NCBI GenBank assembly: GCA_019828595.1
Contig: JAHQRK010000040.1
Span: 124,001-188,000, forward strand
Source: Aphanomyces cochlioides
Taxonomy: Eukaryota; Oomycota; Saprolegniomycetes; Saprolegniales; Verrucalvaceae
Length of the DNA: 64,000 bases
Reading direction: 5' to 3'
This document shows, in pieces, positions 21,747 to 33,482 of the stretch. Position 1 is the stretch's first letter; the number at the start of each line of letters is the position of its first letter. The translations under genes were made by a program, and so were the position numbers. The notes beneath the pieces were generated by a model that saw only the letters and a list, made by a program, of their open reading frames with translations, was not told where the DNA came from and made no database searches.

Positions 21747-23566
21747 TGCCGTCGGCTGCTTATTGCCCTCGGTAAGTCGCTTCTTGGTCTGGTCGAGTGC
21801 AATCGCTGTCTTCTAGCTGTGGTGATCTTTTAAAAGACGTGGATGTGTGTGCCAAATGCCAGCTCCATGCGGTATGACCTCTCGCCGCAGCCATCTCGAA
21901 ATGCTTAACGAGGTTGCAGGTTCCATCAATCGTCAACTCGGTAGCTTTAGAGGTGAACACCGGTGGAGAAACAACTAACTTGTCTCCCACGGCGGCAGCG
22001 ACTGCAAGTACGACGGCGAATCCATTGAGTCCTGGAGCTTCCGTCCGTAAGTTGGTGAAATGTGGCATTTGCACTGCTCCGATCGTCGGCGCCAACCAAA
22101 CTCAACGTGGAGCTCAAGTCTTCCACAACACTGTAGATCATTGCACTCTAAATGTATTGTTTCACCTTGGAGCTAGTGCCTCAATTGCAAACACTGCCGA
22201 GCTCCCATTCTAGCTGAAGATTCCTTGACGATTCAATACAAGATGGTAAAAATCATGATTTGCCTCTCGTTGACTTGGTGTTTCTTCTGTAGGCGTATCA
22301 TGAAAGCTGTGCTGCGCAGTGCCGCCTATGCGATGCGTGCCACCAGGTAGCTCATAAATAAGAGCGAGAACTCAAACCTGTCTGCGGTAGATCATTGTCG
22401 GTAAAGCTGGTGTCGAGCGGGACAACGTGTGGTTCCACAAAAAATGCCTTCCATCGAGCCAACAACCTACCGTGGCTGTCAAGGAAGAAGCTGTCGCTAT
22501 CCACGGTATTCCTCAAGACCAGGATATCGCACTCGACAAACAAGCCACTGCGCAACAGCATGAAGAAGACGCGGTCAACACCCAAGCAATCGCGCTGGAA
22601 CCGACGATTCCAGAAGTCAACGCTGCTGAAGCTGTCGCTGAAACGACTGAAACAAGCCAAGTCAATCTCGAGGAAGCCGAAGCCGGTCATAAAGTTGATG
22701 AGTTGATGCACAACTCCCCAGACGAACCCCTGGAAGTCGAAGTGCCACGACAAGAAGAATGCATATATGCCGTCGAGATGCAAGAGATCCAAGACACAGA
22801 GTCGTGCGCTCCAGTCCATCCTCTTCCTCAGGAACCAGAAACCACTGTCTCGCCGACAAAAGCATGTCAGAGCTGCTCCAGCTGCCATCATGAGATACTC
22901 TCGGACGACAAAGATGCAATCGTCGTGGCTGATTCTTTGTTCCATGGCCAGGTTGGTCGCCGCTTCGGCCATCGTTGTCCCTCATTCTCACGTGTGTAGT
23001 GCTTTGTCTGCTCAACGTGCACGCTCCCGATCGCCGACGAGTTCGTGGAGACAGATCGAGGCAAAAATGGAGTTAAGTACGACCATCCCAAGTGTTACCT
23101 GGATGCTTTTGGTACTCGATGTGGTGGTTGCCAAGATTTCGTCATGGGTGATGCGATTCAAGGTGTCCAGGAAAGTGTTTGGCATCCACAATGTTTTCGC
23201 TGCCATGACTGCGCCACCGTTCTCTTTGGTAGTTGCAATCTCTCGTCTCGCTGATAGCTTGGCCACTGGTGTCGTAGATGCATTTCTCGAAGTCGAAGAC
23301 GCAGTTGTGTGTCAAAGCTGCTTGTTTGCTCGAGTGATGCAGTCAACTGTCGCCGAGGAAGCACGGGCACTGCATGCCTTCCAAGTTACGGTACAATTGC
23401 TCCCACCATCATGATACCTGAGCTACTTACTCGATAGGATGACAGCCAGCTAAGCATTGCTCGTGATGATGCATTGACAGTGTGGAAAATCCCGTTCGAC
23501 AAGGAATGGTGCATTGCTCGTGATGGGAGCAACCGCATAGGCTTTGTTCCAGTCGGTTATATGTAA
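21747..23566 (+). CDS. LIM-LIM-SH3 adaptor protein
   Basis: Zinc-finger adaptor, probably cytoskeletal. Start MPSAAYCPRC at 21747. The first two exons form a small zinc-ribbon-like hairpin (YCPRCGDLL ... CAKC). LIM 1: CGICTAPIVG ... FHNTCLNCKHCRAPIL ... YHESCAAQCRLCDACHQ. A long acidic linker of about 150 residues (22450-22850) follows. LIM 2: CSSCHHEILS ... LFHGQ then CFVCSTCTLPIADEF ... DHPKCYLDAFGTRCGGCQDF, with WHPQCFRCHDCATVLFG and a closing VVCQSCLFARV suggesting a third LIM module. The protein ends with an SH3 domain: ARALHAFQ, DDSQLSIARDDALTVW, WCIARDGSNRIGFVPVGYM. At least nine small exons. The stop at 23564-23566 is 16 bp from the P4-ATPase stop. The combination is reminiscent of animal LASP proteins but with an extra N-terminal hairpin. 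Confidence 0.8.
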
Positions 23567-23582
23567 TTTACGTCTTTTGCAT

Positions 23583-26500
23583 CTACTTTTCCAATGGGCG
23601 CGTTTCGATGGAAAACCTTGGGATGCTGTTGCTAGATCGACGGAATCGCACACGTTGGAGCACGTGCACAGGGTCGACTTGAAAGAAGTTTTCGACATAG
23701 CCTTGGACTGCGAATGATGGCAGAACACACAGACTTGTCGTGAGAACTATGGTGAGCCAGAAAGCTGGTGATGATATTAGCCGCGTCCAGGCGCCGTAGA
23801 GATCCCCGCTCATGCTGTCATACACAAGCGCACACGCGAAAAAAGCAAAGAGGGATCCCCAGTACGACAAGACTGTCAGTTGCGTCCAGTGGCTACAAGG
23901 AGAGAAAGCATGACTCTTTCGCAATTGTAAAGTACCTCGTGTTGACAAAAATCATGCAAGATGTCACAAGCATGATGCATATATACATTGCAACACCATC
24001 AACCTCGAAATCTGTGAAGCGAACGCCTTGGAACTTCTCAAAGACAATCAGAGGGACCACTGTGACGACGACTGCGTGGTACAAGCCGATGCAACCAACT
24101 TGAATGATTGTGAGCAGGGAAAACTCCGTCTATTAACAAGTCAACGACACGGTTTGTAGACATCGAAGTACATTTGTCGGTCCAACGCGGTAAAGCTCTG
24201 GGTACTGGTTGGCCACGACATCGGGGATCTTCTTTTCAAATACTGCACGCGCAATGACGGGCAGAAACGTAAAGCACATGTTGAATGACGCAATGTAAAG
24301 CGATGAAAAGATCGTCTACAGTTCACATGTTCAAGTGTTTTGTCAGCAACTTGTCGTACGGTGCCAGAGAAGAGCGAGAAGATGCCAAAAATGAACTGCG
24401 GCACTGTACATACAATGTTCTTGTAGAAAAAGTAGTTAATGCATTGTGTGACGCGGCCATATGACAAGCGACCTAGTTCTACATGACACCCTTACACCGT
24501 AAAGATGTCTTACCATGGTATAATAGAAGTCGATCAAGATGATGAAAGCGCGGAATCGCCACATCGGCGCTGCGAACTGCTTGATTGCCTTCTTCACCCA
24601 TGATGCCAACACCGACGTGCGCAGCTCGTATCATCGATACGTCATTAGCCCCATCGCCGCTACGATATAATGACTAACTCAGCCAGTTCTGGATGTGGAA
24701 AGCGTACACTGCCATGGTGACACAGCCAGCAATACCGTCTTTAACCAGCTCAACGACAAGTGCTTTTTGTAGTGGGGACATCCGGCAAACAATCACTGTC
24801 GCACAATTTGTAGCGACAGCAAGAAATTGGCGGCGATTGGTCGGCATCAATGCGAACGACAGTGTGAGGCCGTCCACAATAAGTGCCTTCGGTTTCTATA
24901 CGACAAAGTCTTTGCCATCAACTGAGCTTGGAACTTACGAGTGATGGGGCAGCCGCTAGACAAGCTAGAGATTGAGCTACGGCCGGTACTGTGCTGCCTT
25001 CCACCAAAACTTGCACCATGTCGTTCGAGATAACATGGCTTGCTCGACCAATTTCAACTGCAGTTTCAACCTTGTCTCCGGTCAGCACCCAAATCTATCA
25101 CGTACGCTTGATAAGAACGACAAGACTACACTGTTAGTGACCTTGATGTGCGCTCTCACAAGGCGCGCAATCGTTTCTGCAACGCCTTCTTGGAGTTTGT
25201 CTTCAATCGCTACAAACGATGACAATTGCATGAACATGCCTTGATTAGAGAAACCTGTCGTGGCGAGAAATGTCAAGTCCTGCTCAATTTCACTTGCTGC
25301 TGCTTCCACCCTACGTTCTCGATCTGTGGTTGCAAGCTCTGCATCGCGATAGGTCTTGAGCCATTTTTCAAATGTGTTCGACTCCTGTGGACATAAGTTT
25401 TAGCTTCTTCTTGAGTTTAGTCATACCAAAATACGTTCGGCAAAGCACAGCGTGCGCAATCCTTCGGCGGCAAATGCTTTCAAATGCCCATCGACTGCGT
25501 CGCGAGATGTACCAAAGGATACGCATCGATCCAAGACAACTGAATCAGCGCCTGTTATAACACGTATTCATGAGATAGTTGAAAGAAAAGAAAGTGTGAT
25601 ACCTTTGCAAATGAGTTTGATAGTATTCGTGTCAAGATCGCGCACAATCACAGACATTCGCTTCCGTCTGCTTGTAAACGCGAGTACGCATAGCAGCTCA
25701 ACGCGATGTCGAGCAATTTGGATCTTTAAATGTTCCTTGGCCACGACGAGAAGAACAGGACCACGGCCAGCCGCCTGTGAGCCCGATGTGTCACGACCGA
25801 GGAATTTCACACCCAAGTCGCTTGCAGTTGACACGAGAGCCCCTTCGTCTGGCGAGTCGGCCGAATACATCACATTGCCAGGGGCAGACGATGGTGTTGC
25901 AACAACAGAATGACACAGAGCCATGGCAAGGACAAATCTAGCTTCAATAGAGTCGTCGTCGTCGCGCACTCGTTGGCGTAACTCATCGAGCGTTTGAACA
26001 TGCGCTGGCTGGACCAACGATTCCCGTCGACTTAGGGATGTCAGGTGGGATTCACGTGTGGTTTTCGAGTCGGTTTCCCACTCTACGAGCGCATTCCGTG
26101 GAGAATCGGTAGGAGGTGCTTCGTCGTGCGACGCATAGACTCGTCCGCGGACGCTGCATTTGCGAAATACCATCACGTTTTGTGTGAGCGTGCCCGTCTT
26201 GTCGGAAAAGACATACGAAACTTGGCCGAGTTCTTCAACAAGCGCACTTGACGTCACAGCTGCACTTTGGCCCTAGGGAGAAAATCGAAAAATGAAATTT
26301 TGGCGCCAAAATTTGTACTGTAGAAAATTGGCGCATTGAAGAATCCCAGTCGATGAACTTGGCATGGATCGTCTTGATGAGCTCAAGACTAACAACAAGA
26401 GAGCTGGGGATGAATGTGTTGAGAAGAACGACAAATGAGAGAAAAATCAAGACACCATCAACAACCTCGTCGTCACTTTCCCCGAACAGGCGCACTTCAT

Positions 26501-27592
26501 ACAAATGTCCCCAGTGGACGTGATACATCGCACCAATAGCACAAAGCGCGACTTGTACGAGGAAGAGCAAGATGACGGCTCGATGGACCATTCCGTCGAC
26601 ATGACTCCACTTGTGATGTGGTGCCTTGGCGTTTTTCATCACTTTGGTCTCGTGACCAGTATAGACCACGACAATGTCGACCCATTTAGTGTGTTCGAGC
26701 GACGCGCCTCGCGGGACGAACTGCTGCTCGTCCAGTGCAAAATCCCCGCCTTCTTGCATCTTCAGGACACCCGTAAATGTGTACATGTCGACATCAGGCG
26801 GATTGCATGCGATCGTAAAGTGAGGCACCGAAAATGTCAATACGTTGGTTGTCTCCGCCGTGGCACTACATGCCGAGCGGGTTTTGAGACTGGATTCGCC
26901 ATCGAGATTGCTTGTCTCGATGCGGCATTGCCCTACAATTTTCCTTGGGTGGATGAACGAGAGAACAAGATGTACCATGCGGTTCGGATGTGGCGAGTAC
27001 AACACCGTCAGCTGCAAAAGTGTCGTGATCCACCACGCGGAGAATGTCTCCAACGAGGATGTCCTGCCATGTAACGTCGATGACGCAACCTTGGCGCCAT
27101 ACACTTGCGGGTTTGCTGTTGGCTTTGCGATCCGATACTTTCCGCTTCTACACCAGCGGTTTGAGAACAAACTAAAACACAGAATACATGGTCATCCATG
27201 GCTTCTCGCAAGAGTCCAATGGACACGACGAGCACCAGCGGGAATATAGCTGTCAATGGTCCCAGTGGCGAGATCAGCGGGATGGACTGGAGCACGGCGA
27301 TGACCAGAAAGTAAAAGTTGGTCGACTAAGACCACGTATTAGCCCAGTAGTATTCATGGCAATGACATACCAGGCGAAACGCGAGGAAGAGGCCCATAGG
27401 AAGGAACGTCCATGCTGTGTACTTGGACGTGCGCACATGGTTGGTCACGAAGCGCAGCTCGCTCGCCGACTCGAACGGGCAGATGCGGCGCGGCTGGTCC
27501 TTTGCATGCATTGAGAGGACTGCCGTGGCTATTTTCGAAATGAAACTGTAACCGAAAGAGGGCATTTCAACGTGTGATTTCATTCCTGACAT
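23583..27592 (-). CDS. P4-type ATPase (phospholipid flippase)
   Basis: ATP-driven lipid flippase of plasma membrane or Golgi/endosomes. ATG candidates 27592, 27583 or 27565 ([20 protein letters not shown]); [20 protein letters not shown] and [12 protein letters not shown] are the standard P4 N-terminus. Actuator motif [12 protein letters not shown] (DGE as in P4). Phosphorylation site [11 protein letters not shown] near 26200. Nucleotide-binding region SPDEGALV and [10 protein letters not shown]. Hinge [27 protein letters not shown] and [20 protein letters not shown] then [18 protein letters not shown] near 24550-24680. C-terminal membrane segments ([40 protein letters not shown]) end in a short tail. 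More than a dozen exons. All catalytic motifs I checked are intact. CCAATCA boxes flank the start region. A beta subunit (CDC50) is not in this window. Confidence 0.9.
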
Positions 27593-29232
27593 CAAAAGAC
27601 GACATTTCAACGGGTGAAATATAGTAATCAAGCTAATAGACTAACCAATCAGAGCCCGTTATCCATTATTTTATCCAATCAATATTGCTTATTTTCTGTC
27701 CTTTCCAGCAAGGGTGAGCAAGAGTCCAGCCTTCCCGCCGCCAGTATTGAGGCAGAGCTTGACCTCTCGGATGTCAAAGAGTAATGATATACATGTGCAG
27801 TATACAGTGATCGTTATGATAGCGATAAGAATTCTCATGGAGACATTTGATTCATCACCAAGTTTTCGAAATGGAAACTCAACTTACCGCCTCCGTGCTG
27901 CAACATCGCAGTGAGAAGCGCAGCAGCTCTGATGCAACTCATTGACGTAAAGATGAGTGTGTACTGTTTGAAAACGCGTGGATATGATTAACTGTAAATG
28001 CCACGCAGAACAAAGCAGTGCCGAAAGTACGTTCAGCACATTACAATCAAAATCGACAAAGGTCTATTCTCGAGGCCAAATTTCATGGAAAACGACAATA
28101 CATAGTGTGAAGTTTTAATTGTGATGCAGCAGTATCAGGGAGAAGAAGGTACAACAATCTGTGGCCGTGGATTCAATTTCACGCCAATGGCAACGCAAGG
28201 TGGACAATTCGAATCGGCAGCTTCAAGGAACCACACCGACAGATTATTCCAGATGGGTTTAGTTTTCCCTGCCGAGGAGTTTCTCTTGGCTCACAACCAA
28301 TCCACAGCCAAAAGTAGGGCAGGAGTGCAATACATTGTGAGCCAAGCCACATGTGCACGCCACATGCAACGCAGTTTGTAGCTTTTCATTCGTCTGTTTC
28401 TCTTAATGAGAACGCGCTTGGCCTTCCATTTCCAAAATATCGGAATCCAAATGACTTATTGCGACAAAGCAAGAGCTGAGACGTGCCTCATTTGACACAA
28501 TTGAACAATCCGCTGGCTCCACATGGTTGCCAGGCAGCCGCACAATCTCAAGATCAGGTCCCTCATGGAAAACCTCCTCGTCCGTTTTTCATCACGCCTT
28601 TGCAAGCTTGCAACAGCTCGAGGGATTGAGCCATCGTTTGATTCTCATGTTGAAATGTCGAAAACGAGACTAGATACAGTGCTATCAAGTGTTGGACTTC
28701 ACAGCAATACTCAATCGCACAACCAAACATTCCCTGGCCATTTACAATCGACCAGATGGAGCATCATGTTTTCTCAATCCAACCAGAGATTTTATCGTGG
28801 GGTTTGTCAGACATATCTGTTGTTGTCTGTGTATCACGTTCAAAGCTCTCCATATCCTCACGAACTCGTGTAAATCTTCCGACCGTCTGTCTTGTGGTTT
28901 ATCAAATTGACTTCGGCGTGTTATTCGTGCAAGTTTGCAACCATCATTTGATGCTGTAACTCACACATCGTTTTGTCCAAAGCACACACATTAAGCACAG
29001 ACATTCCTGCTCTATACTGGTAAAAAGTGCGCTTTTGGCATAGAAAGGCAGGTTTCCCATTCAAGTTAAAAATAAAGAAATCTAATTGGTCAATAAATAA
29101 ACATTATTGTCCAATAAAATATTCAATAATAATTTCTATATATTTAATTGGAATAAAATGATGAATATTTTATTCCAATGAAATATTTTTGAATAAAAAC
29201 GTATTAAATCGAGTTTAAGTTGAGATCTGATC
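27593..29232. other. Long intergenic region between P4-ATPase and ABCC
   Basis: Shared upstream region of two divergent genes. CCAATCA boxes occur near 27645-27690. The ABCC-proximal 29070-29200 is AT-rich with ATTGGTCAATAAATAAAC and TTGTCCAATAAAATATTC. Open frames of 86 codons (28121-28381) and 116 codons (28523-28873) on + have no recognisable domain; they may be gene remnants or chance. Confidence 0.4.
29080..29185. promoter_or_regulatory. CCAAT-box cluster upstream of the ABCC gene
   Basis: ATTGGTCAATAAATAAAC, TTGTCCAATAAAATATTC, TTAATTGGAATAAAAT and TATTCCAATGAAATATT fall within about 110 bp, ending 50 bp before the ATG. Alternating orientation of the CCAAT core. Confidence 0.42.
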
Positions 29233-32200
29233 ATGTGGTTTTATAATGAGCTTGTCAAGTTCGGCGCATTTTCGAATTGGATGGCGACACTCTCGACCGA
29301 GTACCACGCGCTTCAAAGTCCAAAGACCACACTGCCCGTGGAGGAGGTTCACCCTCTCGATGCGGCAGGTTTCTTCGCAAAGCTTACGTTCACATGGACG
29401 AATAAGCTAATGAAGCTTGGGAATGAAAGACAATTAGGACCCGACGACGTGTGGGAGATTCAAAATGCCAACAAAGTGTCCAATCTTCTCACGAAATTTA
29501 CCGAAACGTATTACAAGAAAGACCGCGGGATCTTCAAGACGTTCTTCTCTGTGTATGGTGTTCGGCTCATTGCCGTTGCAGTCATGGAAGTGGCGTCTGC
29601 AGCCGCCGATCTCTTTGGTCCTGCGTACGTGTTACCTCAAATCATCAAAGTCGTCGAGTCGACTCCGATGGATTGGACGCGCGGTGTGTTGCTCGTTGTC
29701 GCACTCTTTGCCGTTCAAACGGTGAGCTCCATCTTGAAATCTCAAATGGGCTTCATCAACGGCGTGATTGGGTTTCAATTCACTGCTTGTCTACGATCCA
29801 TGTTGTTTGAGAAAGCGCTGAAGTTGAGCGCCAAATCGCGCAAGGAGAAGTCCACGGGCGATATTGCCAACTTGTTTTCCGTGGATGTCCGCAACGTCAT
29901 GGGCTTTTCGACGAATCTCAACATGCTTTGGGTTCAACCAATTCAGATTGCGATCACGCTTTATTTGATTGAACGACAAGTAGGTTGGGCTATTTGGCTT
30001 GGCTTTGCCGCGTTATTTGTGATTATCATCTTGACTGGTTTTGTTGGCAACTTGGCTGGTGCCGCGCAGAAACTTATCTTGAGCTCCAAGGACAACCGCA
30101 TGAAAGTCGTGAATGAACTCTTTGGTGCAATCCAAATTGTAAAGTTCAACGCCTGGGAAGAAAAACTCTCGGCCAAAGTCATCGAGTTGCGCAACAAGGA
30201 ACTCGCGGCTATTTGGTCGTTCATCAAGACCCTTCTTGTGATCGTCACGTCTATGTATACGGCCCCAGTCTTGATTACTGTCGTGGTCTTTGCGACGTAT
30301 TCGGTTTGGATGGGTCGCGTTTTGACCGCATCGATTGTGTTTACCACATTGGCGCTCTTCAAGACACTAGAACAAGCATTTATCGCGTTACCGGCTATCT
30401 TTGTTGGTGCTATCGAAGCTTTTGTATCTGCCAAACGTATCAACGAAGTGCTCACCATGGAAGAAATCAACGTGGACAACGTCCTCTCGCCTGAAGATGC
30501 TGAAGTGATGAAGAAGTTTGGCGCTGACGAAACCATAGTCGACATTGAAAATGGTTCCTTCGGTTGGGATACCGAGAATCCTCTGTTCAAGGACCTCAAC
30601 TGGCGTGTCAAACGTGGCGAATTTGTCGTCGTGCATGGTACTGTCGGCGCTGGCAAGTCGTCACTCTGCTCTGTGCTTTTGGGTGAAATGGAAAAGTACA
30701 ACGGCTCTGTCTTTGTTGGTGGTCGTGTCGCTTACTTTGCCCAACAGAGCTGGATTCTCAACACCTCCGTGCGTGAAAACATTTTGTTTGGCAAGCCCTA
30801 CGACCCGATCAAGTACCGCAAAGTAGTTGAAGCCTGCGCTTTGACCAAGGATATTGCGGCGTTGGAGGCTGGTGACCGAACAGAAATTGGTCTCAAGGGT
30901 GTGAATTTGAGTGGTGGTCAAAAGGCCCGCGTTAGTTTGGCCCGTGCTTGCTACAGTGATGCAGACATTTACATCTTGGACTCTCCCTTGTCTGCTGTTG
31001 ATGCCATTGTGTCGCAAGAAATCTTCACAAAGTGTTTCCTCGGCTTGCTCAAAAACAAGACTGTCATCCTGATCACCCACAATCCCGACATCATTGAATC
31101 CGCTGCTATTGACCGCTCGTTCCACCTGGAAGATGGCAAGCTCGTGGAATCCACCCAAGACAAACCGCGCAGCCGCCCCGAGGACATCCCTGTCTCCCCC
31201 TTACGTGCCCGCCGAGGCTTCTGGGAAGCTGATGACGAACTTTTGGATGCTCCGGCTCCTGTGATACGTCAACATGAACTGCTCATCACGCCGTCTGCGA
31301 ATACTCCTTACACGTTCCATGAATCTGCCATGATTTTTACTCCTCGACGTGTATCCGAAGTTGGAACCTCTGCTGCTCTTGTCGTCGAAGAAGAACGTGC
31401 AGAAGGCCGTGTGTCTAAGGCTGTGGTGATGTCATACTTGAGTGCTATTGGTGGCTGCTGGGCGATGTTTGTCATGCTTTTTGCGACCGTGGTGACTGAA
31501 GGTGTGCGTGTTACGAGTGATTTGTGGCTCTCCCACTGGACCAACGATGCTGCATCGAAACCTCCGGCGGAAGCTCAGCGCGAGTCGAACAAAAACATGG
31601 GCATTTACTCCGGTTTGGTCGTCGCGACGTGCTTTTTAACGATCATTCAAGTCGGCGTGGTGCTGTTGTACGGTCTCTATGGCTCGCGTACTCTTTTCAA
31701 GGGCATGTTGGACGGCTTGATCCAAGCTCCTATGCGATTCTTCGACACAAACCCAATCGGCCGTATCTTGAATCGTTTTGGTGATGATGTCTTTCAATGT
31801 GATATCGCGATTCCGCTGTCGTTTGCACCCATTTTGGTTGAAACTGCGGGTGCCTTGAGTAAGATGGTCACAAGTGTTGCAGTGATCCAGTGGATGGGAC
31901 TGCTCTTGCCCCTCCTCATCTTTGTATACTACAAATTGGGCGTGTATTATCTTGCTCCAATTCGTGAAGCCAACCGCATTCGAAAGACAGCGCTGTCGCC
32001 TCTGCTCAGCTTGGTTAGTGAAGCTGTCGACGGTACAGTCGTTATCCGTGCCTTTGGCGACAAGTACCAGCGCCGCTTCTACCGTATGCACGACAAGGCC
32101 ATTAACGATTACACAGCGGCCAACTTTTTGGTTATTGCACTCAACCAGTGGTTTTCTTTGCGTGTCCAAATCATCAGTAACTGTATCGTCTTTGCCATCC

Positions 32201-33186
32201 TCCTCGGTTGTATCATTATCAATGGCAAGGTTTCGACGGGTATCATTGGTCTCATCATCACGTACGGCTTGAACATTCCGACAAACTTGGCCAACTTGGT
32301 CAACATGTGGGCAAGTCTCGAGACGGCGCTCATTTCGCCCGAACGTCTCCACGAATACGCATCGATCGATAAGGAAGGCGAACGCAACACGCCATTTGAT
32401 CTTGGTGAGTGGCCAACCCAAGGCCAAATCGAAGTTGACAGCTTGAGCTTCCGCTACAAGCCTGATGACCCACTCGTCTTGAAGGACGTGAGCTTTTCGA
32501 TCCGCGGTGGCGAGAAGATTGGTATTGTTGGCCGCACTGGCGCGGGCAAGTCTAGTCTCATGATGGCGCTCTTCCGCATCAACGACGCCGCTACGGGCTC
32601 GATCAAGATTGATGGCATTGACATCGCCACGATTGGTCTCAAGCAACTCCGCAGCAGCCTTGCGATCATTCCGCAAAACCCTGTGCTCTTCAAAGGCACG
32701 CTCCGCAACTACATGGATCCATTCAACGAGTACGATGACGCGCAGTTGTGGGACTCGCTCCAGAAGGTCAACATGACCGATCGTATCTCGACGTCGGACG
32801 ACAAGCTTGAGCAAATCGTTGAAGAAAACGGTGAAAATTTCAGTGTGGGTGAACGCCAAATGCTCTGCATGGCTCGTGCTCTTCTCCACCACGCCAAGAT
32901 TGTCGTATTGGATGAAGCCACGGCTGCTATCGACCACGACACGGATCAACTGCTTCAAAAAGTCATCCGAGAAGAATTTGCCTCGTCAACTGTGCTCACG
33001 ATTGCCCATCGCTTGGACACCGTCCTCGACTACAACCGCATTTTGGTGTTCGACCACGGCGAACTTGCCCAATGTGACACGCCTCATGTACTCATGGCTC
33101 AAGGTGAAGGCATCTTCCATGAAATGATCACGGAAGGCGGCTACAGCGAGCGTCTTGCTGCGCTCTCGCCCAAGGAAACTGTGTAA
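29233..33186 (+). CDS. ABC transporter subfamily C (MRP-type), full length
   Basis: ATP-driven exporter of organic anions, conjugates or drugs at the plasma or vacuolar membrane. 1317 residues in one uninterrupted exon. Layout TMD1-NBD1-TMD2-NBD2 with no extra TMD0. N-terminal signature VHPLDAAGFFAKLTFTWTNK is typical of ABCC. NBD1: Walker A GTVGAGKSS, LSGGQKARVSLARACYSDA, Walker B YILDSPLSAVDA, where the usual acidic residue after Asp is Ser, so NBD1 is likely the degenerate site. NBD2: Walker A GRTGAGKSSLMMALF, signature FSVGERQMLCMARALL, Walker B VVLDEATAAID with catalytic Glu intact, H-loop TIAHRLDTVLDYNRILVFD. The linker (about residues 650-720) is Pro/Arg-rich and may be phosphoregulated. 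Substrate cannot be read from sequence. Confidence 0.95.
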   Translation: MWFYNELVKFGAFSNWMATLSTEYHALQSPKTTLPVEEVHPLDAAGFFAKLTFTWTNKLMKLGNERQLGPDDVWEIQNANKVSNLLTKFTETYYKKDRGIFKTFFSVYGVRLIAVAVMEVASAAADLFGPAYVLPQIIKVVESTPMDWTRGVLLVVALFAVQTVSSILKSQMGFINGVIGFQFTACLRSMLFEKALKLSAKSRKEKSTGDIANLFSVDVRNVMGFSTNLNMLWVQPIQIAITLYLIERQVGWAIWLGFAALFVIIILTGFVGNLAGAAQKLILSSKDNRMKVVNELFGAIQIVKFNAWEEKLSAKVIELRNKELAAIWSFIKTLLVIVTSMYTAPVLITVVVFATYSVWMGRVLTASIVFTTLALFKTLEQAFIALPAIFVGAIEAFVSAKRINEVLTMEEINVDNVLSPEDAEVMKKFGADETIVDIENGSFGWDTENPLFKDLNWRVKRGEFVVVHGTVGAGKSSLCSVLLGEMEKYNGSVFVGGRVAYFAQQSWILNTSVRENILFGKPYDPIKYRKVVEACALTKDIAALEAGDRTEIGLKGVNLSGGQKARVSLARACYSDADIYILDSPLSAVDAIVSQEIFTKCFLGLLKNKTVILITHNPDIIESAAIDRSFHLEDGKLVESTQDKPRSRPEDIPVSPLRARRGFWEADDELLDAPAPVIRQHELLITPSANTPYTFHESAMIFTPRRVSEVGTSAALVVEEERAEGRVSKAVVMSYLSAIGGCWAMFVMLFATVVTEGVRVTSDLWLSHWTNDAASKPPAEAQRESNKNMGIYSGLVVATCFLTIIQVGVVLLYGLYGSRTLFKGMLDGLIQAPMRFFDTNPIGRILNRFGDDVFQCDIAIPLSFAPILVETAGALSKMVTSVAVIQWMGLLLPLLIFVYYKLGVYYLAPIREANRIRKTALSPLLSLVSEAVDGTVVIRAFGDKYQRRFYRMHDKAINDYTAANFLVIALNQWFSLRVQIISNCIVFAILLGCIIINGKVSTGIIGLIITYGLNIPTNLANLVNMWASLETALISPERLHEYASIDKEGERNTPFDLGEWPTQGQIEVDSLSFRYKPDDPLVLKDVSFSIRGGEKIGIVGRTGAGKSSLMMALFRINDAATGSIKIDGIDIATIGLKQLRSSLAIIPQNPVLFKGTLRNYMDPFNEYDDAQLWDSLQKVNMTDRISTSDDKLEQIVEENGENFSVGERQMLCMARALLHHAKIVVLDEATAAIDHDTDQLLQKVIREEFASSTVLTIAHRLDTVLDYNRILVFDHGELAQCDTPHVLMAQGEGIFHEMITEGGYSERLAALSPKETV

Positions 33187-33482
33187 GATCGCAATATTGC
33201 ATGTTCATGTAATTAGACAATTCATGTATTGACTGGTCCAATTATAGCCTCTCATATAATAATTAAATTGAATCCACCAATCAAGTGTCTCAATTAGAGT
33301 CTTCTTTATTTACATTGGGTAGAATAAAGTAGATTAAGCCAATCAAATGTCTTGATTAATTGAGATTATTGGAAACAAGCCAATCAAATTGCTCTATTAA
33401 ATGTCTCAATATTTATTGGATGAAATCAATTCTTTTGAAAGGGTTGTAGGGGTTATTTTTGAAAGCTGAAGCTTGGAGGAAG
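33187..33482. repeat. CCAATCAA repeat region upstream of the C5orf34 homologue
   Basis: Three degenerate copies of AAGCCAATCAAATGTCTTGATT (near 33274, 33336 and 33377), with TGTCTCAAT between them, followed by GGGTTGTAGGGGTT (33440-33453). Intergenic, no gene. Confidence 0.5.

Noticed and set aside
28121..28873. Two short plus-strand open frames in the P4-ATPase/ABCC intergenic region
   Set aside because: No motif, no credible splice partners; kept only as possible remnants.
31636..32958. 440-codon minus-strand open frame
   Set aside because: Antisense shadow of the ABCC coding region; no domain.
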